This document shows, piece by piece, positions 35,001 through 44,825 of a stretch of DNA of 64,000 nucleotides. Numbering within the stretch: the stretch's first letter is position 1; each line of letters begins with the position of its first letter. The stretch is from Gracilimonas sp965227785 (GTDB lineage: Bacteria; Bacteroidota; Rhodothermia; Balneolales; Balneolaceae): positions 806,001-870,000 of the forward strand of contig NZ_OZ245785.1 of assembly GCF_965227785.1 (NCBI RefSeq). The letters run 5' to 3'. The position numbers and the translations under genes were made by a program. Under the pieces are notes generated by a model. That model saw only the letters and a list, made by a program, of their open reading frames with translations, was not told the origin of the DNA and made no database searches.

Positions 35001-37009
35001 ACGGAACCATCAATCTTGCGGGAGATTCCAAAATCGGCAATTTTATCTCCGGATCATCAGTGGTGAACTTAAATGGCTCTTCCACTCAAACCATTGAGGG
35101 CGACTTTACCGCAGATACACTAAATATCCAGAGTGATATAACCGGAACTGATTACCTTGAAGCATTTAGTCTCATCAATGTAGAAACCGGGAATACCCTT
35201 ACTATGTCATCAGGTTCCGAACTTGTAGCTTTAGGTGATATAACTGTTGATGGCCAGGTAGTTGGAAATGGTTCTACATTCCGCTTTGGCGGTAACATCA
35301 ATGGATCCAATTTCACTCTTACCAATACCTCAGTAACTCTGAACGGAAGCCAGCCCCAGCAGATAAATGGGATCGATGAGATCAAGAGCTTTACTCTTGA
35401 CAACCCCTCAGGGGCCCAGGTAAATAATGACCTTGTTGTTACAGATACCCTCTTTCTCACTGATGGTACTCTGACTATAGGTTCGGGGTATAGTTTTGTC
35501 AGCAATGTGAAACAAGGAAACACTCAGAACATCAGAATGCTTCGTCAGATAAGTGGGTCCAGAGGGTGGCGTATGGTATCCAATCCACTTAGTACGTCAT
35601 TTGGAGAGTTTACAGATGATATTTTAACACAAGGATTTCCCGGTGCTACCTACGCAACAGGTTCCCAGCCCGGGGATACTCTTCAACCCAATGTTCTCTA
35701 TTATGACGAAACACATCAGGGAACAGACAATCAAAGATGGAGAGCTCCTACCGACACTACCTCGTCATTTACCTCAGGCAGAGGATATTATATTTACTTC
35801 TTTGATGATGTAGCCGCAGACCCTTTGTATAACGATCCGCTACCTGATACACTTACGGTAAGAGGTGAAGAAAATGCAGGGCCTTCTGGTAATTTTAGTT
35901 TTCCCATTACCTACACAGCTGCAGGAGACAGTGGGTGGAACCTTGTGGGAAATCCATACACAGCAACTATCGATTGGGACGATGGCAACTGGACTAAAAC
36001 AAATATGGATAATGTAATCTATGTATGGGACCCTACAACAGGAGACTACCTTGATTGGAATGGCATAGCCGGATCCCTTGGAGATGGTAAAATTAAACCT
36101 TTCCAGGGATTTTGGGTGAAAGCCAATGGAAATGGAGCCCCGGTGTTAGCAGTTAACGAAAACTCAAAAACAACCGGTGGCAGCTTTTATAAACAACAAA
36201 AAGAGGACGTTGCTTTAGAGCTTAAGTTGGAAGCCGAAGGACTTTCAAAAACCACCCATATTACATTTTCAGTTGGCGGTAAAACCGAGAAAGACGAACT
36301 GGATGCAATCAGGCTCATTCCTTTCAACCAAGATACCTATTTAAAACTCTTCACCCTTTTGGATGATGGCACCGAATTATCGATAAACAATCTTCCGCGA
36401 AATTTTGGAGTCCCCATCGAGATTCCAATTTACTTGGGAGGTTTTGTAGACGGACAACTCATCAATGGTTCGGTAAATTTATCCTGGACGGGTGTTAAAA
36501 ATCTACCGGAAGCGTGGTACATCACTCTATCAAATAGTACAGCCAAGAAAAAATCCAACACCGCTAACGGTATCGATCTTAGAAAAGTTAATAGCATCGA
36601 ACCAACAATTAAGACCAAAGACAGTACTGTTAAAAGAAACACACTATCAAATTTCAAGCTTACAAACACTGCGAAGAAGCAAAATCTGGATAATGCTCAG
36701 TATGTACTGAAAATTGATCCCGGAGCCGATGCCAATGGCCTCCCCGACTCTTATCGTCTGGAAAGAAATTATCCAAACCCATTCAATCCAAGCACTACTC
36801 TGGAATTTGCTACACCTCTGGAGGGTCCCGTCTCTATAATGATTTATGATATTCTGGGACGTGAGGTTAGCACTCTTGTACAGGAAAACTATCCAGCCGG
36901 CTATCATCAGGTTACATGGGATGCCTCCCGTTTCTCGAGCGGAGTTTACATTGCATTATTCAAAGCCGGAGATAAAATTTTCTCACAAAAGCTCACCCTT
37001 ATAAAATAG
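32036..37009 (+). CDS. Giant multidomain secreted protein with T9SS sorting domain (1657 aa)
   Basis: A signal peptide (IYLVRVLLFLILVSTGNLQAQ) is followed at about 26-180 by a domain ending 'GGTANYGSISMVAGA'. Seven Ig-like, invasin/Big_1-style repeats then run to about residue 905 (repeated 'VQLRDEFGNNLISGG' and 'TDNSDGTY'). Next comes a segment beginning NVWDGSGGG with 'WGNADNWSLGSIP', and a beta-rich region with RGWRMVSNPLSTSFGEFTDD (about 1175) and FQGFWVKANG. The last ~80 residues are a type A sorting domain (NYPNPFNPSTTLEF ... GVYIALFKAGDK...KLTLIK). Such domains direct outer-membrane export and surface attachment by T9SS. It is probably an adhesin or matrix protein. No T9SS machinery genes are in the window. 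Confidence 0.88.
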   Translation: MKTKSIYLVRVLLFLILVSTGNLQAQTITPATGGTGISADNFASGTWTTLTGPVIQETAPGQLQTGNIRFQAPSGFIWDTGGTAPTVSVTQPKGNRITVTLSSRTSSEIIFQLTGNSGGSPPNNPHRLEFSNFRIRPAQGTPLSSGQIRNAGSAAPGGTANYGSISMVAGADNKIRVETAPNSGGTVVSAQNVEAGSSITVYSNVRDQFNNFKRNQSSTWSLQNITGGIVSGDLSASGASATFTGNLVGSANIRATSGGLTVTQSGTISVIPSDATTLAIATQPSSTATAGQAFSNQPIIEIQDDYSNVVSSDNFTQVSVSRNTGTGDLQGTTTVTASSGVVTFSGLNHLVANTIDLDFTASGFTTVTSNSITVNPAAADSLIFTVQPSNANRNSNMSPPVEVQIVDEFNNHVSQSGTGVTLSINSGSGNISGNTTNTNAGGTAIFSSLSFNQTGNKTIIASATGLDTSEPSNLFTIANAGSLAGFEVEISGTGAIGTQTAGTPFDIRIEAVDGVGALLDGNMGRDNFSGTVELTTTSTFSGTTTTTSVGPFVNGVYDPHSVELITAGDNLTITATNSAGSESGSSNTFTVNPAASNADSSLISISQDTLIADGSSQSDILVQLRDEFGNNLISGGDNVVISRTGTGSLSSTTDNSDGTYSATITAPNNVGSATISASVNSSSITSGDPGITYTFDELSTFLIEASGGGSVGTQTAGTPFDLQITAQDAFNNTVTTFTGTVQITSSGIFSSGSGTTASFTSGVLNTHSVTLTSVGSTTITARQTASTETGTSNSFTVNPGPADETTSTITSAQSFLQNDGADQTLITVQLRDEFGNNLISGGNTVNLSVTGSSSLSAVSDNSDGTYTSTITAGTTSETATITGTVDAQSITDDAIITITQFNVWDGSGGGNPAGRSDWGNADNWSLGSIPTTGQVVLIESGWTYYPIISGQDPVVDFINIENGATLTLSSRILTINSEISGNGSFSGNNGTINLAGDSKIGNFISGSSVVNLNGSSTQTIEGDFTADTLNIQSDITGTDYLEAFSLINVETGNTLTMSSGSELVALGDITVDGQVVGNGSTFRFGGNINGSNFTLTNTSVTLNGSQPQQINGIDEIKSFTLDNPSGAQVNNDLVVTDTLFLTDGTLTIGSGYSFVSNVKQGNTQNIRMLRQISGSRGWRMVSNPLSTSFGEFTDDILTQGFPGATYATGSQPGDTLQPNVLYYDETHQGTDNQRWRAPTDTTSSFTSGRGYYIYFFDDVAADPLYNDPLPDTLTVRGEENAGPSGNFSFPITYTAAGDSGWNLVGNPYTATIDWDDGNWTKTNMDNVIYVWDPTTGDYLDWNGIAGSLGDGKIKPFQGFWVKANGNGAPVLAVNENSKTTGGSFYKQQKEDVALELKLEAEGLSKTTHITFSVGGKTEKDELDAIRLIPFNQDTYLKLFTLLDDGTELSINNLPRNFGVPIEIPIYLGGFVDGQLINGSVNLSWTGVKNLPEAWYITLSNSTAKKKSNTANGIDLRKVNSIEPTIKTKDSTVKRNTLSNFKLTNTAKKQNLDNAQYVLKIDPGADANGLPDSYRLERNYPNPFNPSTTLEFATPLEGPVSIMIYDILGREVSTLVQENYPAGYHQVTWDASRFSSGVYIALFKAGDKIFSQKLTLIK

Positions 37010-37087
37010 TTTCGCTCTTCTTGTTATAGATTATTTTCATACGGGTTAGAAATAGCTAATACATCATAAGATTAATTTCCCAGTAAT

Positions 37088-37095
37088 TATATTTG
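37088..37095 (+). promoter_or_regulatory. Possible -7 promoter box before the second giant protein
   Basis: TATATTTG again matches TAnnTTTG, 27 bases before the GTG start. The same octamer occurs before the first giant gene at 31968. No clear -33 element was seen. Confidence 0.3.
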
Positions 37096-37122
37096 CGCTC
37101 AAATTCGGACTAGCGCAGAAGT

Positions 37123-40100
37123 GTGAAAATCATCCACAGCACACATATCGGACTATTAACCCTGCTTATAGCACTTTTAGGTGTGGAATCACTATCCGCA
37201 CAAGTTCCGGGTTATACCCATCGTAAAAAGTTCGCTGTGAATAACGGGCAGGTTTCAGGCTCAACCAACCTTACTGATTTCCCTGTTCTTATCTCTCTCA
37301 CTAACAACGATTTCAGAACCACCGGTAACGGCGGTGATGTTGAAAATGTAAACGGGTATGATATTGTATTCACTTCATCAGATGGTTCCACTGTTTTGGA
37401 TCATGAGCTGGAATCATACAATGCCAGTACCGGCGAGATTTTATTTTGGGTTCGGTTCCCAACCCTCAATGCCACTTCAGATACTGAGTTCTTTATTTAT
37501 TACGGTAATTCCAGCCAAACCACTGATCAGTCTGTAAACACCACCTGGGATTCCGGCTACCAGATGGTGCTTCATCTCGATAACGACTTAAGTGATGCTA
37601 CTTTAAATGGTAACAACGGGTCCACAAGTGGCACTACGGTTGTGAATGGGATTATTGGTGATGGACGTGATTTTAATGCCGGCAGCGCTAATGATATAAT
37701 AACCATCCCCCACGACCCTTCTATTGAAATTACCGGAGACATCACGATCTCGTTCTGGATGAATGGATCGAACCTTAATTCTTTGGGGCCCGACTTAGTT
37801 ACCAAAGGGGCCTATAACAGTTCCTATGCTGTCTATTATTTTAACAACATTACCGTAAACGATGACGGAACTGCTTTTGACGGAAGTGCCTTAAATGACG
37901 CGCAGGATTATTATGTAACATTCACCAACAGCAGCGCTAATGGTCGCACCATTTATATTGATGGAACCCAGGATGTAACCAACGCTACGGCTTTTAACTT
38001 CACCCCTAATGGAGACAATCTTACCCTTTCCAGTGGCAGTTACCAGTTTGACGGGATGATGGATGAAGTACGAATTTCGAATGTGGCCCGTTCAGCAGAT
38101 TGGATCTCGACCGAGTATAATAATCAGAACACCCCGGGTAGTTTTATAACTGAAATTCCCGAACCACCGGTACTGGCTGATATCGAATCCTCCCCTCAGA
38201 ACTTTTTTGCGGGCGGCTCTGCCGTTTTTGTGACTTCTGCTATTACTATTGATCATCCGTTCCCCATAACTATTTCCAGTGCAGAAGTTGAAATTACTGG
38301 CAACTATAATGCCTCAGAAGATGTGCTCGGCTTTACTGATCAAAATGGTATAACCGGCAGCTGGAACTCAGGGACAGGTATTTTATCTCTTTCCGGCTCA
38401 GCAACCCTAACTCAATATCAGTCGGCTTTACGCGATGTCACTTATGAGAATACCAACGGTGCAACTCCCGACCAAAGCACACGAACCATTTCATTTACTG
38501 TAAATGATGGAAACAATGACAGTAATATTGAAACACGTGACATCAACATCATCACGACACTCTCTGATTTATCTACCGATTTAGCCAATCCTGTATTTCA
38601 TTATGATGCACAAGATGTGAATGGCGACCTGATTTCCAACCAACCCGGCGATGGCACTTCTGTAGTCACTTGGGGAGACCGCTCCGATGATGCCGTTGGA
38701 TCAGGAACCGACCTTTCAGCAACTAACGGAACCGCAGCTCAGCAACCTCTTTTTGATTCCAATTATTTTGGCCAGCGTGGCGGAATTCTATGGGATGGTA
38801 CCGATGACAACCTTGACCCACCCAATAATGCCCTCCTGAATACCGGCTCCTATGATGAGAAATCATTTGCCGTAGTTTTCCGGACAGGTGCATCAGTAAC
38901 CGGCTTGCAAGTGATTTATGAACAAGGTGGTGGTACAAGGGGATACCAAATTAGCATCAAAGATGGTAATGCCTATGCTTTTGTATGGAATAACAACGAG
39001 TGGGGTGCCGGAAATCAATACAAATCGATTGACCTTGGTACCGTTCTGCCTAATGAAAGCTACATTATTGTTGCCAGCCATGACGCAACAGCAGGAACTC
39101 TCATAAACCGAACCTGGTCGGCCCGAATTAATGATAACAGCGCTATCACACAAAATAATGTGGACGTACAACAAGCCCACGGCGGTGGTGCTACCATTGG
39201 TGAGGAAAATGGAACACGCGATCCGGTAACAACAGCTAATAATCCTGCCGGTCTCAACAGTTTCATCGGGTATATTGGTGAGTTTGTTTCCTGGAATACC
39301 GCACTTAATGGTGGGCAGATGGCCAGTATATATGACTACCTGTGTGATAAGTGGTGTAATGAACCTCCTCTACTTGCAGCCATAGAGGGAACAGATCTTG
39401 ATTATTCAGAAGGTGATTCCCCTACCGCCATTACCTCCTCTCTTACTGTTTCGGATAGTGATAATACCATATTGGATAGTGCAAAGGTTGTCATATCCTC
39501 AAACTTCAATCCGTCTGAGGATGTTCTTGACTTCACCCCAACCGGAAACATCTCGGGCAGCTTTAATGCTACCACCGGGGTTCTGTTACTTACCGGTCAG
39601 GATTCACCCGCCAACTATCAAACAGCATTACGATCGGTTACCTATGAAAACACAAATAACACAAACCCTTCAACTACATTGCGTACGGTAGATTTTGAGG
39701 TTTACGATTGGGATGATATCAGCAACACAGCTTCCAGAAATGTTAATGTAATAGCAGTAAACAGCAGTCCAACTTTATCAGGCATCAGCGGTCCTACCCT
39801 TACCTATACCGAAGGCACGGGTGCAGTAAGTGGTGGAGCTGCCTACAACGCGGTAATTACCGATAATGATGACACCAACATGGAAAGTGCCACGGTGGCC
39901 ATCACCAATAATTATACTTTGGGGGAAGATGAACTTGGATTTACCCCTCAGTTTGGGATAACCGGCAGCTGGAATTCTACAACCGGGATTTTAACTCTCA
40001 CCGGTTCTGCTTCAAAAGCAGATTATGCAACAGCCCTGGAAAATGTCACCTACGAGAACCTTAGTTCCGATCCGGTTGAGATTACCCGTACCTTTTCGTT

Positions 40101-43100
40101 TACGGTGAATGACGGTGATGCAAACAGTAATACAGAGACCCGCGACCTGGATATTGTAGCTGTTAATTCCCCCCCTGTTCTGTCCGGGATCGAGTCTTCA
40201 GCCTTGAATTACGACAATGCGCCTATTCAAATTACATCCACCCTTTCGGTTTCTGACCCTGACGACACTCAGTTAGATAGTGCTTTTGTGAGTATTACCG
40301 AAAACTTCAAGCCTGCTGAAGATTCTCTGCTCTTTGCAGATATATTTGGAATCACAGGAACCTTCGATGATACAAACGGACGCTTAAAACTGGTCGGTAA
40401 TAACTCCCTTAGTGATTACGAGAGTGCTTTGAGAACCGTTGAGTACAAGAACTTTGCAACCATACCAACCGGACCTGAACGGGAAGTAAGTTTTGTGGCT
40501 CATGATGGGGCATTAGCCAGCGACACGGTATCCCGAATCATTGAAGTGAATGCGGTAGAAGCCATCAACGGTCTGGAAGTTTGGCTACGTGCCGATGCAG
40601 GAGTTGTAACCAGCGGTAGCGAGGTAGTGACTTGGGAGGATCAAAGCGGGAACGGCAATGACTTTACAGGTGTCGCTGATACCGGAACTCGCCCTACAAC
40701 TGTGAGCAGTTCCACTCCTCTAAACAATCAACCAGCCATCAACTTTGCAGGAAATGGCGACCATTTTGAAGATAGTGATGGAGAAAATTATATCAACGGA
40801 TCTTCTGAATTTACCATATTTATGGTCTATAAATCGGACCAAACGGATACCGACCGGGGACTTTTTAACGTTCAGGCACCAAATAATGCCGATGAGTATT
40901 TAACCTTTAGGTATGATGCGGCCGGGGCTAACAACAACGGAGCATTCACCAATGTTGTAAAAACCGGGATTCTTGGCAACGACCCTGACAATCAGCTCGA
41001 GAGCTTTTCGGATATTCAGGCCACGGCCGGACAAATATTCAGTTTCCAATGGCAGAGTGGTAACACTTATGATATTTTTATTGACGGAATTCTTAATAAC
41101 CCTTCTGCTGCCGGACCTCCTCCTACCGGTACCCTGGCCAATGCAACAACCGCCATTGTAGGTAAAGGCGCAAAGGATGACCCCAACACAGCCAACCAAA
41201 GCTGGGATGGCGAAATTGCCGAATTCATTTACTATGACCGGCTTCTTTCCCAGGCTGAACGGGAGAATGTAGAAGATTACCTTTCTGATAAATATTCTCT
41301 GTCGATTCGTAAAATTACCGCTGCAGAAAACGGTGAGAACATTTCTGCTGATGATGCAAATTCTACTTATACATCACTCACAGGCCCGATTATCAAAGAA
41401 GGATTTGCGGGTGAATTATCTGCAGGCGGAACTTTTGTTCTGGATGCCCCAACCGGTTTTGAGTGGAATACGGGAGCAACTCCATCCGTTTCCACTTCGG
41501 CTGTTTATGGAGGAACTACGACCCTTGCAGTATCCTTCAGCAGTATTACTTCTACTCAGGTTACTTTCACCGTTAATACGGCTTCCAGCTCTAACCCTGG
41601 TGAAATCGATATTAGCGGACTTCAGATCCGGCCAACAACGGGAACACTGCCAAATTCAGGTAATATCACTAACTCCGGTACTACCGGGCTGGGTGGCGGA
41701 ACCAACTACGGCTCGCTTTCCATGGTAGCAGGCGCACTGGATAGCCTGGTGATTACACAGCAGCCATCATCCACTAATGTAAATACCGCCATTTCTCCAG
41801 CCGTTCGCGTTCAGTTGACCGACCAATTCGGTAACAATGTAAAGCAATCCGGCGTGTCTGTAGATATGGCCCTAACTTCCGGCTCCGGTACGTTATCGGG
41901 AACTACTACACAACTTACAAATTCCTTGGGTATTGCTGACTTCTCCGATCTCGAAATTGATGATGTAGGAACTAAACAGATTACAGCATCCAGCTCCGGG
42001 CTTGATGCTGCTGTAAGCTCTAATTTCAGTATTGTAAATTCAGGAGTACTTACCGGTTTTAAAGTAGAACGGGTACCTTCCGGAAACATCAGCCCAAAAG
42101 TTGCAGGACAGAATTTCAATATAAGACTCACGGCTATAGACGGTTCCGGTACTACGGTTACTACCTTTAATGGAACAGTTGTGATTACATCATCCTGTGA
42201 TATCGGAACCGGACAAGGAACAACCTCTGCTTTCAGTTCCGGAGTACTGTCATCGCATACGGTAAGTATTACAAGTGTCGGGAACTGTACGATTACAGCT
42301 ACAAATTCTTCCGGTTCTGAGTCAGGCGTCAGCAACTCATTTACTGTTTCTGCCGGTTCACCAAATGAAACGGAAACCACCATTTCTGCTTCGCCCACAG
42401 TTATACTGAATGATGGAGCCAGTACCTCTGCTATTACCGTTCAGGCTAAAGATGCCTATGGAAATAATGTTACTACAGGTGGATCAACCGTAGTTTTAAG
42501 CACTGATGAAGGTTCTATTGGTGGTGTCACGGATAATTCGGATGGAACCTATACGGCCACACTTACTTCTTCCACAAGTACAGTTGTGGCAACTGTTACC
42601 GGAACCCTGAATGGCAATTCCATCAGTGATGATGCTCAGGTTGAGTTTGCTGCTTTCAGCCATATCTGGGAAAGTCAGTTAGGATCTGTAGCTGCAGCCT
42701 CAAATTACTATGACCCGGACAACTGGAATGTGAATTCAGTACCCAATGCATCCTCCGTTATCTTAATACCTGCAAATCCGGCGGTAGGTAATGAATTCCC
42801 GGTAGTTGATGTAACGGATACGGAAATTGCCGCCCTCTCCATTGAAGCAAGTGCTGAACTCAATGTTTCAGGTGGTGTGAACTTTATTGTATCGGGGGAT
42901 GTAACCGGAAATGGTGAAATGCTGGGTAGTAACAACGATTCCCTTACCATTGGCGGGGATCTGAATCTTCCAACTTTCACTCTTGGTAATATTATCTTTA
43001 ATGGCAGCAGCGACCAAAGCATTGAAAGTCCGCATACCTTCGTAAATGTCGAGATTGATAATCCGGGAACCGTTGAAATCACCGATAACTTTACCGTAAC

Positions 43101-44694
43101 CGGCACGCTAACTCTTACAGATGGTGAATTGCTTGTACCAAGTGGCAAGAACCTGATTGCCAATACACAATCGTATGGTTCCGGAGTGCTTCGATTCCAG
43201 AGAAAGATATCCGGAGTCAGAGGCTGGAGAATGCTCTCCTCACCGGTAAGCTCTGACATTGGTGACTTTCTGGATGGAACTCTCACCCAGGGTTACACCG
43301 GTGCAAGCTACAGTACAGGATCCAATCCCGGAGATACCCTGCAACCCAATGTGCTGTGGTATCTTGAAGACTATGATACAAACGAAGAAGGTTTACCGGC
43401 TACCGATAACGATCGCCTCAGAGCCCCTTCTAATGTAACAAATTCTCTGGTGTCAGGGCGTGGATATTGGGTCTACTTCTTTGGCAGCATTGCTGCTGAT
43501 CCGCTTTACAACGATCCGCTGCCTGATACCCTGGATGTGGCCGGGCAGGAATTCGGAGTAGGTTCAACAGAAGTCGATTTTGGAGTTACCTACACCCCGG
43601 AGGCCGACTCCGGTTGGAACTTTGTGGGTAATCCTTTTGGGGCTGCCATTAACTGGAATAACGCTTCGAACTGGACCAAAACCAACATCGAGTCGACTAT
43701 TTATATTTGGGACCCGGCTGCTAACAGCGGAAATGGTGAATTCTTAACCTGGAATGGCTCCACCGGCTCGTTAGGCAATGGTATCATCCCCGCCTTCCAG
43801 GGATTCTGGGTGAAAGCCAATGCCCCGGCACCTGTTCTCAAAGTTAAAAAAGCAGCCAAAACCACCGGCGGCAACTTCCTCCGAAAAGATGTGGTTCTAG
43901 CGCAACAAGAATTTGAAAGGGCTCCGCCGGTACTGGCTCTGAAAGCAGAAGGCAACGGACTTACCAAAGCGACCCACGTGATGCTGAGTCAGAATGGATA
44001 TACTGGTAAAGACCCCCAGGATGCACTGCGCTTACTCCCCTTCTCAGATTCACACATTGAGTTTTACTCAACTTTAGATGACGGAACCGAATTGGTTATT
44101 AATAACCGGTCGTCCAATTTCATTCACCGGCAGAATATTCCATTGCACTTCCAGGCTTACCTGGGCGGGCAGGTTGCGGCCGGAAGTTACACCCTCAGCT
44201 GGCCCGGACTCCGAAATGTACCTGAAGAATGGATGGTGATTTTGTTTGACTATGAAACAGGACATGAAATCAATCTTCGGGAACAGGAAGAGTACGTATT
44301 CACCTACAACTCTAAGAAAAAACTGAAGCAGGCTCAGCCCACCAACGGCTCCCCTTCGATGAATAAGAATAAATCTTCTTCAAGGTTCATGCTGAGAATT
44401 ACTACTGAAGAAATTGAAGCCAACATCCCGGAAGAGGTCTATTTGTATCAGAACTATCCGAATCCGTTCAACCCAACTACCACCATTCCATTTGGCTTAA
44501 CGGAAGAGACTGATGTAACCCTTGAGGTGTTTGATATTCTGGGACGAAAAGTACAAACGCTGGTTTCTGAAAAATTACCTGCCGGAACCTATAACATTCC
44601 TTTCCGCGCCGGCAGTTTGGCAAGTGGAGTTTATCTGTATCGGGTCATAACCAATCAAAAAGTTATGACCAATAAAATGGTGTTGATTAAGTAG
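37123..44694 (+). CDS. Giant multidomain secreted protein with DUF2341, LamG-like and cadherin-like repeats, T9SS sorting domain (2523 aa)
   Basis: GTG start. After a signal peptide comes a DUF2341 domain (about 25-130, YTHRKKFAVNNGQV...FFIYYGNSS). A LamG-like domain follows at about 145-330 and a first cadherin-like repeat at 346-480. LamG-like 2 is at about 487-745, repeats 2-4 at about 747-1144, and LamG-like 3 at about 1146-1390. The repeats share a pattern like 'ITGSWNSGTGILSLSGSA ... Y ... AL..VTYENT'. From about 1393 it matches the architecture of the preceding giant: the 'GGTNYGSLSMVAGA' domain, Ig-like repeats, 'WNVNSVP', 'RGWRMLSSPVSS', 'DPLYNDPLPDTL', and a C-terminal sorting domain (YQNYPNPFNPTTTIPFG). 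Probably a surface adhesin with glycan-binding modules. Confidence 0.88.
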   Translation: MKIIHSTHIGLLTLLIALLGVESLSAQVPGYTHRKKFAVNNGQVSGSTNLTDFPVLISLTNNDFRTTGNGGDVENVNGYDIVFTSSDGSTVLDHELESYNASTGEILFWVRFPTLNATSDTEFFIYYGNSSQTTDQSVNTTWDSGYQMVLHLDNDLSDATLNGNNGSTSGTTVVNGIIGDGRDFNAGSANDIITIPHDPSIEITGDITISFWMNGSNLNSLGPDLVTKGAYNSSYAVYYFNNITVNDDGTAFDGSALNDAQDYYVTFTNSSANGRTIYIDGTQDVTNATAFNFTPNGDNLTLSSGSYQFDGMMDEVRISNVARSADWISTEYNNQNTPGSFITEIPEPPVLADIESSPQNFFAGGSAVFVTSAITIDHPFPITISSAEVEITGNYNASEDVLGFTDQNGITGSWNSGTGILSLSGSATLTQYQSALRDVTYENTNGATPDQSTRTISFTVNDGNNDSNIETRDINIITTLSDLSTDLANPVFHYDAQDVNGDLISNQPGDGTSVVTWGDRSDDAVGSGTDLSATNGTAAQQPLFDSNYFGQRGGILWDGTDDNLDPPNNALLNTGSYDEKSFAVVFRTGASVTGLQVIYEQGGGTRGYQISIKDGNAYAFVWNNNEWGAGNQYKSIDLGTVLPNESYIIVASHDATAGTLINRTWSARINDNSAITQNNVDVQQAHGGGATIGEENGTRDPVTTANNPAGLNSFIGYIGEFVSWNTALNGGQMASIYDYLCDKWCNEPPLLAAIEGTDLDYSEGDSPTAITSSLTVSDSDNTILDSAKVVISSNFNPSEDVLDFTPTGNISGSFNATTGVLLLTGQDSPANYQTALRSVTYENTNNTNPSTTLRTVDFEVYDWDDISNTASRNVNVIAVNSSPTLSGISGPTLTYTEGTGAVSGGAAYNAVITDNDDTNMESATVAITNNYTLGEDELGFTPQFGITGSWNSTTGILTLTGSASKADYATALENVTYENLSSDPVEITRTFSFTVNDGDANSNTETRDLDIVAVNSPPVLSGIESSALNYDNAPIQITSTLSVSDPDDTQLDSAFVSITENFKPAEDSLLFADIFGITGTFDDTNGRLKLVGNNSLSDYESALRTVEYKNFATIPTGPEREVSFVAHDGALASDTVSRIIEVNAVEAINGLEVWLRADAGVVTSGSEVVTWEDQSGNGNDFTGVADTGTRPTTVSSSTPLNNQPAINFAGNGDHFEDSDGENYINGSSEFTIFMVYKSDQTDTDRGLFNVQAPNNADEYLTFRYDAAGANNNGAFTNVVKTGILGNDPDNQLESFSDIQATAGQIFSFQWQSGNTYDIFIDGILNNPSAAGPPPTGTLANATTAIVGKGAKDDPNTANQSWDGEIAEFIYYDRLLSQAERENVEDYLSDKYSLSIRKITAAENGENISADDANSTYTSLTGPIIKEGFAGELSAGGTFVLDAPTGFEWNTGATPSVSTSAVYGGTTTLAVSFSSITSTQVTFTVNTASSSNPGEIDISGLQIRPTTGTLPNSGNITNSGTTGLGGGTNYGSLSMVAGALDSLVITQQPSSTNVNTAISPAVRVQLTDQFGNNVKQSGVSVDMALTSGSGTLSGTTTQLTNSLGIADFSDLEIDDVGTKQITASSSGLDAAVSSNFSIVNSGVLTGFKVERVPSGNISPKVAGQNFNIRLTAIDGSGTTVTTFNGTVVITSSCDIGTGQGTTSAFSSGVLSSHTVSITSVGNCTITATNSSGSESGVSNSFTVSAGSPNETETTISASPTVILNDGASTSAITVQAKDAYGNNVTTGGSTVVLSTDEGSIGGVTDNSDGTYTATLTSSTSTVVATVTGTLNGNSISDDAQVEFAAFSHIWESQLGSVAAASNYYDPDNWNVNSVPNASSVILIPANPAVGNEFPVVDVTDTEIAALSIEASAELNVSGGVNFIVSGDVTGNGEMLGSNNDSLTIGGDLNLPTFTLGNIIFNGSSDQSIESPHTFVNVEIDNPGTVEITDNFTVTGTLTLTDGELLVPSGKNLIANTQSYGSGVLRFQRKISGVRGWRMLSSPVSSDIGDFLDGTLTQGYTGASYSTGSNPGDTLQPNVLWYLEDYDTNEEGLPATDNDRLRAPSNVTNSLVSGRGYWVYFFGSIAADPLYNDPLPDTLDVAGQEFGVGSTEVDFGVTYTPEADSGWNFVGNPFGAAINWNNASNWTKTNIESTIYIWDPAANSGNGEFLTWNGSTGSLGNGIIPAFQGFWVKANAPAPVLKVKKAAKTTGGNFLRKDVVLAQQEFERAPPVLALKAEGNGLTKATHVMLSQNGYTGKDPQDALRLLPFSDSHIEFYSTLDDGTELVINNRSSNFIHRQNIPLHFQAYLGGQVAAGSYTLSWPGLRNVPEEWMVILFDYETGHEINLREQEEYVFTYNSKKKLKQAQPTNGSPSMNKNKSSSRFMLRITTEEIEANIPEEVYLYQNYPNPFNPTTTIPFGLTEETDVTLEVFDILGRKVQTLVSEKLPAGTYNIPFRAGSLASGVYLYRVITNQKVMTNKMVLIK

Positions 44695-44825
44695 TTTGTA
44701 ACACTCCGCCAATCCTATGCTCTTCTTTATACGTAATAAGTAAAGCAATCATTAACAATTCTAATTTGATTTTACCCCTTACTAAGGTAATATTGAAAGT
44801 AGTTAATATTAAAATCCTCTAACAA

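Noticed and set aside
33277..35523. Several long antisense frames inside the first giant protein
   Set aside because: They mirror a Thr/Ser/Gly-rich coding sequence, lack ribosome-binding sites and show repetitive Val/Pro composition typical of antisense shadows.
41811..43286. Two antisense frames of 195 and 192 residues in the second giant protein
   Set aside because: Same reason: the sense frame is continuous with clear domains, and the antisense products have no family signature.
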